Shown: piece by piece, positions 27,051 through 36,930 of the stretch
How the letters are laid out: each line of letters opens with the position of its first letter
Position numbering within the stretch: position 1 is the stretch's first letter
Assembly (NCBI GenBank): GCA_963780135.1
Contig: CAWAAR010000003.1
Location: 4,154,001 to 4,218,000, forward strand
From: Clostridium_AM sp963780135
Lineage (GTDB): Bacteria; Bacillota; Clostridia; Clostridiales; Clostridiaceae
Direction: 5' to 3'
DNA: 64,000 nt
Made by a program: the position numbers and the translations under genes
Notes under the pieces: generated by a model
What the model was told of the DNA's origin: nothing
Databases searched by the model: none
Seen by the model: the letters and a program-made list of their open reading frames with translations, nothing else

Positions 27051-28373
27051 ATGAAACAAAAAAAGGTATTTTCAATGATCTTAGTCTTATTTCTAATAAC
27101 ACTCAATTTCAGTATTGTTTTAGCAAAACCTCGTGCACAAAATCCACCACCTTCAGCACCTACTGGGCTTACAGTAACTAGTTTAACTTCTTCAGAAATC
27201 AATTTAACTTGGACTGCTGTATCTGGTGCTTCAGGTTATAAGCTATTTAGAGCATCTACTTATGATTCTAATTATGCTCAAATAGCCACTCTAACTTCTA
27301 ATACTTATAAAAACACTGGATTAAATGCTTCAACTAAATATTGGTACTTTGTAAGAGCCTATAATTCTTATGGGACTTCTACTGATTCTATTCATATAAG
27401 TACCACTACTAATCAGGTTGTATCTTCCTCTAGTAAAATAGTTTTGGGCTTTGCAACTTATTATTATTCTGGTGATAGTTCATCCTATAACTCAATGGTA
27501 AGTAATTCCACTTCAATAAATGAAATTGCAACAGATACCTTTACTACAGATGGTTTAGGAAACATTAGTGGTCTTATTCCATCAACTCAAATATCCTATG
27601 CAAATAGTAATGGTATTAAGCCTTATGCTATGATAACAAATAATTTTGATGGCAGCATAGCTAAAACTTTGCTTGAAAGCTCAGTTAACAGACAAAACTT
27701 AATTAATAACATATCAAGTAATTTAAAACTTAATTCATACAATGGAGTTAATGTAGACTTAGAAGGCATTTATTACTACGATAGAAGCTATTTCACTACT
27801 TTTATGAATGAGCTTTACACTTCACTACATTCTCAAGGTTTCACAGTTACAGTTTCTGTGCCAGCAAAAACCTATGATAGTACTACTGATGGATGGAATG
27901 GTGCTTTTGATTATGTCCAGATAGGAAATTACTCTGACCAAGTAGTTCTTATGGCATATGATGAACATTATCCAGGTGGACCAGCTGGACCAATTGCTTC
28001 TATAGGCTGGGTTCAAAATGTTGTAAATTATGCATCTACCGTAATTCCTAAAAATAAAATACTCCTAGGTACTGCAGCTTACGGATATGATTGGTCATCA
28101 AATGGAACTAAGGCTTATGGTATTAATGGAATCTACAACTTAGCTTCAACTTATGGTGCTCAAATAATGTGGGATTCAGTTTCACAAAATCCTTATTTTA
28201 CTTACACAGATGCTAGCAGTATAAAACATACTGTATGGTTTGAAAATAATACAAGCCTTTCCTATAAACTGGATGCAGTAAATAACAGCAATATTCTAGG
28301 TATTGCAATTTGGAGACTAGGTTTAGAAAACACAGATTATTGGACAAGCATAAAAACAAAATTCGCTAAATAA
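27051..28373 (+). CDS. Secreted fibronectin III plus GH18 glycoside hydrolase
   Basis: The start is ATG 27051, ten bases after GGAGG (27037-27041); an ATG at 27045 is too close to that site. The 440 residues start with a signal peptide (about 1-24, MKQKKVFSMILVLFLITLNF then SIVLA). One fibronectin type III domain covers about 33-115 (SAPTGLTVTSLTSSEINLTW). A GH18 barrel follows (about 130-440) with the catalytic strand NGVNVDLEGI (Glu near residue 238) and QVVLMAYDEHYPGGPAG. The VDLEG form is that of YaaH/SleL-like enzymes acting on peptidoglycan or spore cortex fragments, so a wall N-acetylglucosaminidase is as likely as a chitinase. There is no wall anchor. Confidence 0.85.
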   Translation: MKQKKVFSMILVLFLITLNFSIVLAKPRAQNPPPSAPTGLTVTSLTSSEINLTWTAVSGASGYKLFRASTYDSNYAQIATLTSNTYKNTGLNASTKYWYFVRAYNSYGTSTDSIHISTTTNQVVSSSSKIVLGFATYYYSGDSSSYNSMVSNSTSINEIATDTFTTDGLGNISGLIPSTQISYANSNGIKPYAMITNNFDGSIAKTLLESSVNRQNLINNISSNLKLNSYNGVNVDLEGIYYYDRSYFTTFMNELYTSLHSQGFTVTVSVPAKTYDSTTDGWNGAFDYVQIGNYSDQVVLMAYDEHYPGGPAGPIASIGWVQNVVNYASTVIPKNKILLGTAAYGYDWSSNGTKAYGINGIYNLASTYGAQIMWDSVSQNPYFTYTDASSIKHTVWFENNTSLSYKLDAVNNSNILGIAIWRLGLENTDYWTSIKTKFAK

Positions 28374-28413
28374 TTAGTAAATTAAAGATACAAGACAAAC
28401 TAAATTGGACCCC

Positions 28414-28430
28414 CTAAAAATAGGGGGTTC
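28414..28430 (+). terminator. Hairpin after the GH18 gene
   Basis: ACCCCCT and AGGGGGT pair around a short A-rich loop, about 35 bp after the stop. There is no U-tract, so its strength as a terminator is doubtful. Confidence 0.4.
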
Positions 28431-28464
28431 AAACCATGTTGATTTAGCCTCTTTAATGAAATTC

Positions 28465-29424
28465 TTAAATTTCTAAAGTAGTATCATCTATCCATTTCCA
28501 ATCTTGCCTTAATTCTTTTATATCCTTTACTAATTTATATAAAGCTATATCCGTCTGTTTTGACTCTATCATAACATCAAAATCCACTTCTAATTCTTTG
28601 CAGCTTTCTAAAAAAAGAATAAAATCATTTGGATTTATGAAATCAGAATGTTTTCTATCCTTTCCTCCTGCTTTTGGAGTAGAAAAATGAATTTCAGGCT
28701 GAAGTTCTTGTCCTTCCCAGGTGCTAAATATATCCTTAAGCATTGGTGTCAATGGTTCATTTCCACTATTACAAAAATGATGTTGAACGTCAAGTACCAT
28801 TGGAGTACTTAGTTCTTTACATATATTTAAAACTTCTCTAGTTGTAAAAGCTTTATCATCATTTTCTAATATTAATCTACTGGTTATTTCTTCTGGTAAT
28901 TTTTTAAAGTTATTTATAAATCTCTTTATAGATTCCTCTTTTCCACCTTGGCTTCCTCCAATATTAAGAACCAACTTACCTTGAGGATAACCTATATCTT
29001 CAAACAAATTCGCATGGTACCAGAGATTCCTTTTCGTACTCTCTATTACATCCTCTTTTGTGCTATTTAACACATTAAGCTGATCTGGATGAATATCAAC
29101 ACGCATATCATTATCTTTTATAAAATCACCTATTCTCATAAAATCTTTATCAAATATATTTCTATAATTCCAGTTTGTAACTTCTAAGTTTGTTGCTAAA
29201 GGTACTAAATCTGAAGTTATTCTGTAGAAATGTATTTTATTTTCAACATTATATTTAAGAATTTTATATTGATTATCTAAATTTGATAATGTTACTGTTT
29301 TTAACTTGTCTAATTTCTTTTCTTCACGTCCTTGTTTTTCATAATTTGCATAAGTTAACTTACTTGAAGCTGTAACCTTTGAAAGTTTAAGAGCAATTGC
29401 AACATATCCTAATCTAATCTTCAT
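28465..29424 (-). CDS. uvsE: UV damage endonuclease UvsE/UvdE
   Basis: The 319 residues from ATG 29424 (MKIRLGYVAIALKL) cover the whole UvdE TIM barrel. Metal-site segments are MRVDIHPDQLNVL, LILENDDK, VLDVQHHF, EIHFSTPK and DVMIESK. UvsE nicks DNA 5' to UV photoproducts and to abasic sites, and is common in spore-formers. The start has only a weak ribosome site; an in-frame GTG eleven codons upstream lies too near an AAAGGA. The gene stands alone. Confidence 0.9.
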   Translation of the reverse strand: MKIRLGYVAIALKLSKVTASSKLTYANYEKQGREEKKLDKLKTVTLSNLDNQYKILKYNVENKIHFYRITSDLVPLATNLEVTNWNYRNIFDKDFMRIGDFIKDNDMRVDIHPDQLNVLNSTKEDVIESTKRNLWYHANLFEDIGYPQGKLVLNIGGSQGGKEESIKRFINNFKKLPEEITSRLILENDDKAFTTREVLNICKELSTPMVLDVQHHFCNSGNEPLTPMLKDIFSTWEGQELQPEIHFSTPKAGGKDRKHSDFINPNDFILFLESCKELEVDFDVMIESKQTDIALYKLVKDIKELRQDWKWIDDTTLEI

Positions 29425-29632
29425 AAATAATACCGCAGTTAAGCAGTACTTTTTCACTTCCTTTGTTTTCAATTTTTGTATTTTATATAACAATATATAT
29501 TATTTACACATTGTAACAAAAAATAATTACACTAGCTTAAATAAACTAATGTAATTATATTATAATCCTTATTTTCCTATTTGCCTATAATAATCTTCAT
29601 TTTAGCTGTGTAAGACAATTCTTATGGCAATT

Positions 29633-30211
29633 CTACTCCACCATGTCACTTTGTAAATTCCTACAATTTAATACATAAGCTGGAGGAATATTTCTGAATT
29701 CTCTTTTTAAACTGATATCCTTAAAAAAACTTTTTATAAAATTCATCTTGAATAAAGTATATTGAAATGTTATAAACTTACCATCCTTTTTTAGTACCTT
29801 TTGTGTTTTTTTCAATATATCCTCAGAAATCTGTTGTGGCAAACTAGCAAAGGGTAGTCCAGATATTATATAATCTACAGAATCAATATTATGTTTTGCT
29901 AAATATTTATCAACATTTTCAGAAGAATCATGTATAATAATAAGGTTTTCTTCATATCTGAATTTATCCTTTAATAACCTATAAAACTCATAATCATATT
30001 CTAAAAGCATAATTATTGTATTTTCATTTCTATTTTCTAATAACTTTTCTGTAAATACTCCTGTACCTGGACCATACTCAACAATGCATTCTGCTTGTCC
30101 AAAATCAACGCCTTCAATCATTTTATTAGCAAGATATTTTGAACTTGGTAATATAGCTCCTATAGTTCTTGGCTTTTTTATGTATTGTAAAATAAATGAT
30201 AATTCTTTCAT
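29633..30211 (-). CDS. PmtA-like class I methyltransferase
   Basis: The 192 residues start with a basic, amphipathic stretch (FILQYIKKPRTIGAILPSSKYLANKM) typical of phospholipid N-methyltransferases and KsgA-like relatives. Motif I is VEYGPGTGVFTEKLL (about 44-58), and the acidic tip of beta-2 is LLEYDYEF. DYIISGLPFASLP takes the place of the catalytic NLPY-type motif. It may methylate phosphatidylethanolamine or another lipid; rRNA adenine methylation is less likely, given the missing second domain. ATG 30211 has GGAGG. Confidence 0.7.
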   Translation of the reverse strand: MKELSFILQYIKKPRTIGAILPSSKYLANKMIEGVDFGQAECIVEYGPGTGVFTEKLLENRNENTIIMLLEYDYEFYRLLKDKFRYEENLIIIHDSSENVDKYLAKHNIDSVDYIISGLPFASLPQQISEDILKKTQKVLKKDGKFITFQYTLFKMNFIKSFFKDISLKREFRNIPPAYVLNCRNLQSDMVE

Positions 30212-30440
30212 TTATTGCCCTCCAATTATTTTTAATTTTTAATCTAATAAAACTTATATCATTACTGCAAAGTTTTTTCAATCAAATAGGATTAAACTCT
30301 CACCTAATTCAAAAAACTCTGCATATTCATTTATTTATATTATTCACCTTTAACATTAAAATTAGATTAAAAAATTATTATGTTTATATTAAATTTATAT
30401 ATATTACCAAAATATAAATATTATCTAATTACAATTTCAG

Positions 30441-31823
30441 TCAATTAAAATTCAAACTAACAATTACTTTTGTTCCTCTACCTTCTTCACTTTCTACATC
30501 TATAGTTCCTCCATGCATATCCACAATCCATTTAGCAATGGATAATCCAAGTCCTGTTCCACCTTTTTCCTTAGATCTAGATTTATCCACAATATAGAAT
30601 CTATCAAATATGTTTTTAACTTCATTTTCTGGTATGCCAATACCTGTATCACTAACAGTTATTTTTACAACCTTGCCCTGTTTTCTGAACTTATATCTAT
30701 TTTTCCTTCTTTAGTAGTAAACTTAATGCTATTATCAATAAATATCCTTAGCATTTGTTTTATCATTTTATAATCTGCAAAAATTTTTACAGTTATCATT
30801 TTTACTACTTGATATTATATGATTTTGTTCTATAAGTTTGCTTTCTGCAATTACTTCATCAATTAGTTCATTAAGGCAGAATTCTTTTTTTTCTATTACT
30901 TGAGTACCACTATCACCCTTTGCAAGAAATAGCAGTTTTTCAATTAAACTAGCCATATTAGTAGCTTCTAATTTAATTGCATAAATTGATTTTTCTAAAG
31001 CTTCTCTATCATCTTTCCCCCATCTATCTAATAAATTAGCATATCCCTGAATAACTGCAATAGGAGTTCTAAGTTCATGAGATGCATCTGATACAAACTG
31101 AATTTGTCTATCAAAAGCTTCTTGAAGTCTATCTATCATTTTATTAAAGGTATCTACCAAGTCTCTTAAGTTCATCATCAGAACCATTTACATCTATTCT
31201 TTCCTTTAAGTTATTAATGCTTATATTTTCAGCAGTTTTAGTTATATAATCAATAGGTTTTAACATTCTTTTGCTTACCATATATCCTAATATAATTGAA
31301 GCAATAATACCTATAAAATCTGCTATAGCCATAAAAATAAATAAAATTTTCATGAAATCATATTCATTATCCATATCTTTTACTATTTGAAGATATACTG
31401 TTCCATATTCTTTGTTTTCAATTTTAATATTTTTATAAACTAAATGTTTTTCTCTTTCTTCTAAATACTTCATTTTATCATAAGGTTCTTTAATATTTAA
31501 TATCATAGTTGAATTTGCTAGATAAATTTAGTACTTTTCCATCTTGATTGTAATATCCTTACAGATATATTTTCTTTAAAAGGAATATCAGAAAGGATTT
31601 CCTTATTGGATAAATCAATACTATTATTTTGTGATGTAATTTTACTTAACATTATTATTTTTATATCTTCTACCTGCTTATTTGCTTGATTATACATATA
31701 ATATTTTATTCCATATAAAATCGAAGCATTTATCATAAGTAATACTAAAGAAAACATAAATGCATAAATTATAGTAAGCTTAACAGAAATTTTTGCACTT
31801 TTAATAATCTTTAAATTCATCAT
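30441..31823 (-). pseudogene. Frameshifted sensor histidine kinase
   Basis: The parts of one kinase lie in order but in different frames. They are the N-terminal membrane helix and sensor (31823 to about 31550), a second helix and HAMP (to about 31165), HisKA with the phospho-acceptor SDASHELRTPIAVIQGY (to about 30785), and the ATPase domain with DTGIGIP and GGTGLGLSIAKWIVDMHGG (to 30441). Single-base changes are needed near 31550, 31165, 30785 (A5T5 run) and 30690. The start overlaps the regulator stop by one base. Each break ends in an early stop, so the intact protein is not made unless these are sequencing errors. Confidence 0.8.
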
Positions 31824-32506
31824 TAATCACCTTTAATAACATATCCTACTCCTCTTATAGTTGTTATAAGCTTATTTTCAAATCCACTATCAATTTTACT
31901 TCTTAAGTATCTTATAAATACATCTACTACATTAGTGTCTCCTGCATAATCATAACCCCATATTTTTTCAATTAACTGTTCTCTTGTAAGAACAATATTC
32001 TTATTAATTAATAACATTTCTAAAAGATCATATTCTTTTTTTGTAAGTTCAATTTCTTTACCACCTCTTTTTACTTGATGAGTTTTATTATTCATAACAA
32101 TATCATTTACTTTGATTTCATTACTACTATTTTTTGATGTTTTATCTCTCATATATACCCTTATTCTTGCTAATAATTCTTCTATTGCAAAAGGTTTTGT
32201 TAAATAATCATTAGCTCCTGCATCTAATCCTAAAACTTTATCGGGTATATCACTTTTAGCAGTTAACATTATAATAGGTACCTGTAAAAAATGCCTAATT
32301 CTCCTGCAAACTTCTATGCCATTTAACTCTGGAAGCATTACATCAAGAAGTACTAAATCATATTTGGAGTTATCTTTTAATTTTTTTAGTCCTTCTCTCC
32401 CATTGTAAGCTGTATCAACTTTGTATCCTTCATGAGTAAGTTCCATTTCAATAAACATTGCCATTTGCTGTTCATCTTCTACCACAAGTATTTCATAATC
32501 TTCCAC
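31823..32506 (-). CDS. OmpR-family response regulator
   Basis: The 227 residues have a receiver domain (1-120) with acidic pocket VVEDE, phospho-acceptor in LVLLDVMLPELNG (about Asp53), and switch lysine in YLTKPF. A winged helix follows (about 128-225; VLTREQLIEKIWGYDYAGDT then YLRSKID). It precedes the broken kinase, with which it once formed a pair, and follows the M50-like protease gene with 50 bp between. Without its kinase it is either orphaned or served by another sensor. Confidence 0.9.
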   Translation of the reverse strand: MEDYEILVVEDEQQMAMFIEMELTHEGYKVDTAYNGREGLKKLKDNSKYDLVLLDVMLPELNGIEVCRRIRHFLQVPIIMLTAKSDIPDKVLGLDAGANDYLTKPFAIEELLARIRVYMRDKTSKNSSNEIKVNDIVMNNKTHQVKRGGKEIELTKKEYDLLEMLLINKNIVLTREQLIEKIWGYDYAGDTNVVDVFIRYLRSKIDSGFENKLITTIRGVGYVIKGD

Positions 32507-32555
32507 ATTACCACCACTTTCATTACATCTAACACTCCAATTGCAAATTTAAATG

Positions 32556-33356
32556 TTATATTTTAATATGTACTAAAATCCAGCTTAATAAAAAAGTTAT
32601 CATAGAAAATCCTATAGATATAATCAACAATCCAGTTACTAAAATATTATATTTAATTATGCTAAAAGCAAATATATATTTTGATACTCCTAAAACATTA
32701 AGTATTAACAATATTAGAAATATAATACTTAATCCTCTATAAGCTCCTTTTACATCAGCATAGCTTAATGAAATATGTGAAGATATACATATTGCTGCAA
32801 ATAAGAACAGAAAAAAATAGGGATTTTCTAAGTTTTTTAATGAAAATATAGTTTTTATTAATGCTGAATAGGAGGTTAGTATTCCTTCAACAGCATGTTT
32901 ATTTAAATTTACAACATTTAAATTTTTTATTAATATACTTAAAAATTTACTGTAAGATGCTGGTATTATAATTTTCATTAATAAAATTATAGAAGTAATT
33001 CCACCAAATATAGGTGCTATTCCTATAAAAAAATTTCCTATTTGTTGATAAATACTGTCTACATTATAAGTATGTTTTACATAGCCCATTACACCAGCTT
33101 CATCTGGTCTCTGAAATAATTTTATATCTACTATTTTATGCTTAAATAATACAGCAAAAATAGCATGACTTAATTCATGTATAGGCACACCTATAAATCC
33201 TGTTATCATTACTGCTTTCATCCCAAAACTTCTTTGGAAATTTTCTATTGATTTATTTCTTAATATACCAAGAAAAAATCCAACTAATATAATACTTCCT
33301 GTTAAACAAAATGTTTCTATAATTGTTTTTATTATCAATTCTACAAAAAAATTCAT
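32556..33356 (-). CDS. M50-like integral membrane metalloprotease
   Basis: The 266-residue protein has about seven predicted membrane helices. HELSH (near residues 60-64, in GVPIHELSHAIFAVLF) is the zinc HExxH motif of site-2 protease-type M50 peptidases. The later NFFIGIAPIFGG resembles the second conserved segment. It likely cuts a membrane-bound partner, or has become a transporter-like relative. It shares an operon with the response regulator and broken kinase, which suggests an envelope-stress circuit. Substrate unknown. Confidence 0.65.
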   Translation of the reverse strand: MNFFVELIIKTIIETFCLTGSIILVGFFLGILRNKSIENFQRSFGMKAVMITGFIGVPIHELSHAIFAVLFKHKIVDIKLFQRPDEAGVMGYVKHTYNVDSIYQQIGNFFIGIAPIFGGITSIILLMKIIIPASYSKFLSILIKNLNVVNLNKHAVEGILTSYSALIKTIFSLKNLENPYFFLFLFAAICISSHISLSYADVKGAYRGLSIIFLILLILNVLGVSKYIFAFSIIKYNILVTGLLIISIGFSMITFLLSWILVHIKI

Positions 33357-33516
33357 ACTTCAATTGTACCTTTCATTAGTTAATTTTTATTTTATATGCC
33401 TGAGTGTATCCTATAACTTCCTGCTCTAATGCTCCCATCTCCCATTATGTTATTTTTTTAATACTCTACCCACATTACATTTTTTTAATTATATCATAGT
33501 TGTAAAATAAAAAAAA

Positions 33517-33545
33517 ACTGCTGACAAACACATTTTGTCAGCAGT
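33517..33545 (-). terminator. Terminator of the eut operon
   Basis: On the minus strand ACTGCTGACA pairs with TGTCAGCAGT around a 9-base loop and is followed by an uninterrupted T-run. It lies 48 bp after the eutQ stop and closes the ethanolamine operon. Confidence 0.88.
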
Positions 33546-33592
33546 CCAATCAATATTCATTATAAACATTAATCTTAACTTTGAAATTCACT

Positions 33593-34051
33593 TTATTCTT
33601 GTTCAGCCCAATTTGCAGGATAAGTTATATATATAAATCTTGAATAGTCTGGTACTGAAAATTGTATTTTGGAGTTTTTAGGTATAAAAATTATATCTCC
33701 TTTATTTCCTACAACTTTTCTTCCATCTATGTTAATTTCTAAAGTTCCTTCTATAACATAGTCTATTTCATCATATTTCAATGTCCAATCAAAGCAAGTT
33801 TCAGTCATTTCCATAACACCGCATCCAAGTCTTGGACTTTCTTCTAGGGTTACAACATCTTTAAGATTAACCCTATCCCCTTCTTTTCCTGTATCAAATT
33901 TTTCTGGTTTAACTGTATTTAATTTTACTGATAATATTCCACTTGGGTCCACATGTTTTTCAAAATCTTCTTTATTGCTGTTTCCTTGTAAAGTTTCAGC
34001 AATTATCTTTTTCACCATATCTTCAAGTAATTTCGGATCAATATTTTGCAT
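33593..34051 (-). CDS. eutQ: EutQ, cupin-fold acetate kinase of the ethanolamine microcompartment
   Basis: The 152 residues carry an N-terminal amphipathic helix (DPKLLEDMVKKIIAETLQG) that looks like a microcompartment targeting peptide, and a C-terminal cupin barrel (about 60-150; SPRLGCGVMEMTETCFDW and FIPKNSKIQFSVPDYSRF). EutQ of Salmonella has acetate kinase activity, so it could make ATP from the acetyl-phosphate formed by PduL. It is the last gene of the operon, 32 bp after eutH, with a strong terminator. Confidence 0.88.
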   Translation of the reverse strand: MQNIDPKLLEDMVKKIIAETLQGNSNKEDFEKHVDPSGILSVKLNTVKPEKFDTGKEGDRVNLKDVVTLEESPRLGCGVMEMTETCFDWTLKYDEIDYVIEGTLEINIDGRKVVGNKGDIIFIPKNSKIQFSVPDYSRFIYITYPANWAEQE

Positions 34052-34083
34052 ATCTATGCCCTCCTAATTTTTACAATTAATAT

Positions 34084-35214
34084 TTAAGAATTAACTACAC
34101 TACTATCCAAAGCTTCATTTTTATTGTTTTCAGTAATAATACTGCTTTTTGAAGCTATTAAACATGCCACTATTACTGCTGTAATTCCTCCAACAAGTTT
34201 TCCAACTATCATAGGGAATATCATTTCTTTGGCAACACCTGCTACAAATCCTAGATGATCACCAAATACAAAAGCTGCACTTACTGCAAAGGCTACATTT
34301 ATTAATTTACCTCTATCGTCCATATCTTTAAGCATTCCAAACATAGGAATGTTATTTGCAAGAGTTGCTACCATACCAGCTGCTGCCACATCGTTCATTC
34401 CAAGAAGTGCTCCTAGCTTCATAAGAGGTCTTTTAAATACCTTTGTAATTACATAAACCATAGGGAATGCACCTGCTAGTACAACTGCAATATCTCCAAC
34501 AACTTTAATTCCTTCATCCAGTGGTGTCATTCCAGGAATTATAACTACTCCTGTTAACTTTTGTATTATTCCAGCTGCAAGTCCTATTGTTATAAGTATA
34601 ACTACAAATTTTCCAAACAAATTAAATCCATTTATCATTTTTTCTGGTATTTTCCATAGTCCAACAGCTATAAGTAATGCAAAAATTACTATTGGAACTA
34701 AATTTTTAAGTATCATAACTATTTCTAATCCAGCTACAAGTCCACCTATTAAACATCCTATAGGAATTGTTATAATACCTGCAAGCACACCTGTGGCTAA
34801 AAATTTGTGATCTTTTTTTTCAATAATTCCAAGGGCTACAGGTATTGTAAATACTATTGTAGGTCCCATCATGCCACCTAATATTGCTCCAGCAAATAAT
34901 CCTGCTGCTTTAGTTTCTGCAAGTTGAACTGCAAGAGGAAATCCTCCCATATCACATGCAAGTAATGTTGTTGCAAACATAGATGGATCTGCACCAAGAG
35001 CTTTGTACACTGGTACTACTACTGGCTTCAATACATTTGCAAGTACTGGTGCAAGGCATATAACACCTACCATAGCTATAGTAAGTGATCCCATAGCCAT
35101 AAAACCTTCTTCAAACTTTTCTCCTAGTCCGAATTTATTACCTATACACTTGTCTATAGCTGCAACAACCATAAATAGAACCATTAGATATATAATCATT
35201 TCATTTATATGCAT
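34084..35214 (-). CDS. eutH: EutH ethanolamine permease
   Basis: The 376-residue protein has about ten to eleven membrane helices and the family-typical opening INEMIIYLMVLFMVVAAID. I choose ATG 35214; an in-frame ATG at 35226 lies one base from GGAGG and is too close. EutH helps ethanolamine enter when it is scarce or at low pH, where the uncharged form is rare. It lies between eutN and eutQ. Confidence 0.9.
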   Translation of the reverse strand: MHINEMIIYLMVLFMVVAAIDKCIGNKFGLGEKFEEGFMAMGSLTIAMVGVICLAPVLANVLKPVVVPVYKALGADPSMFATTLLACDMGGFPLAVQLAETKAAGLFAGAILGGMMGPTIVFTIPVALGIIEKKDHKFLATGVLAGIITIPIGCLIGGLVAGLEIVMILKNLVPIVIFALLIAVGLWKIPEKMINGFNLFGKFVVILITIGLAAGIIQKLTGVVIIPGMTPLDEGIKVVGDIAVVLAGAFPMVYVITKVFKRPLMKLGALLGMNDVAAAGMVATLANNIPMFGMLKDMDDRGKLINVAFAVSAAFVFGDHLGFVAGVAKEMIFPMIVGKLVGGITAVIVACLIASKSSIITENNKNEALDSSVVNS

Positions 35215-35286
35215 ACTTATCCCCATTCCTCCATTAAACTACCTTCAAAAATAGTAAGTTTAATCTATTTTTAAAGATGCTTAAAG

Positions 35287-35568
35287 TTATTTTATCATAT
35301 CTTCATCTACTTCTAGACTATCAATAATTCCAATAATCACTGCATCTATGGGCAAATCCTTTATGTTAAAAGAAGCTTTAGATGCACTTCCTTTTGTTAC
35401 AAGTACGTTGTCCCCTATGCCAGCACCTACATTATCTACAGCAACGAAAGCTGATACATCTTCTTTACCAGTGCTCCTTGAAGGTGCTACTACAAGAAAT
35501 TTTAGTCCATTTAATTTTTCATCTTTTCTTGTAGCCCATACATTACCAACAACCTTTCCTATAACCAT
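35287..35568 (-). CDS. eutN: EutN/CcmL microcompartment vertex protein
   Basis: The 93 residues begin MVIGKVVGNVWATRKDEKLNG, the signature of the EutN/CcmL family, whose pentamers close the corners of the polyhedral shell. GVGDNVL-like GIGDNVLVTKGSAS is also conserved. The GGAGG site is good. It lies between the TIGR02536-type gene and eutH. Confidence 0.92.
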   Translation of the reverse strand: MVIGKVVGNVWATRKDEKLNGLKFLVVAPSRSTGKEDVSAFVAVDNVGAGIGDNVLVTKGSASKASFNIKDLPIDAVIIGIIDSLEVDEDMIK

Positions 35569-35584
35569 AATTTATCCTCCAAGA

Positions 35585-36265
35585 TTAAATCCTATTTAAT
35601 TTCAAATGGTTAATTCTAATAAAGTCCTGTGCTAACGGAGTTAATATAGATTTCTTAGCTATGTTTATCTGTTTTATACCCTTGATACAAAGCTTTCTTA
35701 AATCTGATTCTGCTATAAGTTTTTTCATAGGTAATTCCATTACAGTTTGTTTTTCTTCACAAACAATTTCAGTATCAACTTTATGAATATTTCCTCCACA
35801 TAATAAAACATTTATTAAATTTGCTTCATTTAGAATATCTATGCCATTGTATGTAAGTTTTCTCTCATATTCTATATAAAGCTTGTATAGATTTTTATTA
35901 GCACTTGACATGTAACTTCTGTATTCTATACCATCTTCTAAAATATACACTTTTTTACCTTTAAAAAGTGCCTTTATAACAACTTCTTCATATTCACCAT
36001 TACAAAGTCCAAGAGCTAAATTAGATAAGCCTTTCAAGCATAGATTTGGTAAAACAACTGCCTTATAGCTGTCTATGTTTAAGCCATCCTTATATGAATC
36101 AACTATATACTTTTCTTCTAAAGCTTCTTTTATATTAGAACTGCTTAAGAAATCTCCAAGTAATAATACCTTTTCCTTAGAACCTCTCTTTTCCTCATAA
36201 CATAATCCTTGTATTCTTTTCATTACTTCTTTTGTAATCATCTCTACTAGATTTTCCATATCCAT
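35585..36265 (-). CDS. TIGR02536-type ethanolamine utilisation protein of unknown function
   Basis: The 226 residues begin with an amphipathic helix (DMENLVEMITKEVMKRIQG) of the targeting-peptide kind, followed by a flavoprotein-like alpha/beta domain (LLLGDFLSSSNIKEAL, YKAVVLPNLCLKGLSNLALG). This gene type is regularly found in Gram-positive eut loci (TIGR02536). Its biochemical role is unknown; cargo or reactivation functions are possible. It lies between pduL and eutN, and the start is behind AAAGGATG. Confidence 0.75.
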   Translation of the reverse strand: MDMENLVEMITKEVMKRIQGLCYEEKRGSKEKVLLLGDFLSSSNIKEALEEKYIVDSYKDGLNIDSYKAVVLPNLCLKGLSNLALGLCNGEYEEVVIKALFKGKKVYILEDGIEYRSYMSSANKNLYKLYIEYERKLTYNGIDILNEANLINVLLCGGNIHKVDTEIVCEEKQTVMELPMKKLIAESDLRKLCIKGIKQINIAKKSILTPLAQDFIRINHLKLNRI

Positions 36266-36289
36266 TTATATCACATCCTTTATGGAAGT

Positions 36290-36916
36290 CTATTTCAAAA
36301 TCTTGGCTCTTGTACCTTTTACAAATCCACAAGCATTGGCTTCATCATAGTCAATATGCATAAAAGTCTTGAAATTTTCATTGACTCTTATAACAACATC
36401 ATCAAAAATTAGAGGTCTGCTGCTTAAAAATTCAACTTTAACTATTTCTTTATCTTTTACTTTATAAAAATCTGCATCTTGTGGAGACAAATGTACATGC
36501 CTCTTAGCTACTATAGCACCTTGCTTTAAATCTTTAGAAAATTTATCTGAAGCTATAGTAACCGCTGCACTGCCTTCAATATCTCCTGATTCTCTAACTG
36601 GTGGTTTAATTCCTAATGAAAGAGCATCAGTAAATGAAATCTCTATTTGAGTATCTTTCCTTTCTGGTCCTAAAACTGATACTTTCTTAATGCTTCCCTT
36701 TGGTCCGATAAGTGTAACTTTTTCTTCACAAACATATTGCCCTGGTTGTGATAAATTTTTAACTTTTTTAAGTTCATATCCTTGTCCAAAGAGCAAATCT
36801 ATATCTTCTCTTGAAAGATGCACATGTCTTCCAGAAGCTTCAACCTGTATAGAAAGCTTTTCTTCAATTCTTTTAAAGGCTTCTTCAACTATAAGTTCTA
36901 AATCTAACCTTGCCAT
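36290..36916 (-). CDS. pduL: PduL-type phosphotransacylase
   Basis: The 208 residues hold the two PduL zinc-binding motifs, GRHVHLSREDID (about 29-40) and AKRHVHLSPQDADFY (about 138-152), and an amphipathic N-terminal helix (ARLDLELIVEEAFKRIEEKL) that is a likely encapsulation peptide. It converts acetyl-CoA and phosphate to acetyl-phosphate and recycles CoA inside the shell. It takes the place of a Pta-type EutD, which is absent here. GGGGG ribosome site. Confidence 0.9.
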   Translation of the reverse strand: MARLDLELIVEEAFKRIEEKLSIQVEASGRHVHLSREDIDLLFGQGYELKKVKNLSQPGQYVCEEKVTLIGPKGSIKKVSVLGPERKDTQIEISFTDALSLGIKPPVRESGDIEGSAAVTIASDKFSKDLKQGAIVAKRHVHLSPQDADFYKVKDKEIVKVEFLSSRPLIFDDVVIRVNENFKTFMHIDYDEANACGFVKGTRAKILK

Positions 36917-36930
36917 GGTTATCCCCCTTT

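Noticed and set aside
30196..30417. 73-codon plus-strand frame between the PmtA-like and kinase genes
   Set aside because: Low-complexity AT-rich sequence, no ribosome site; the interval looks like a plain promoter region.
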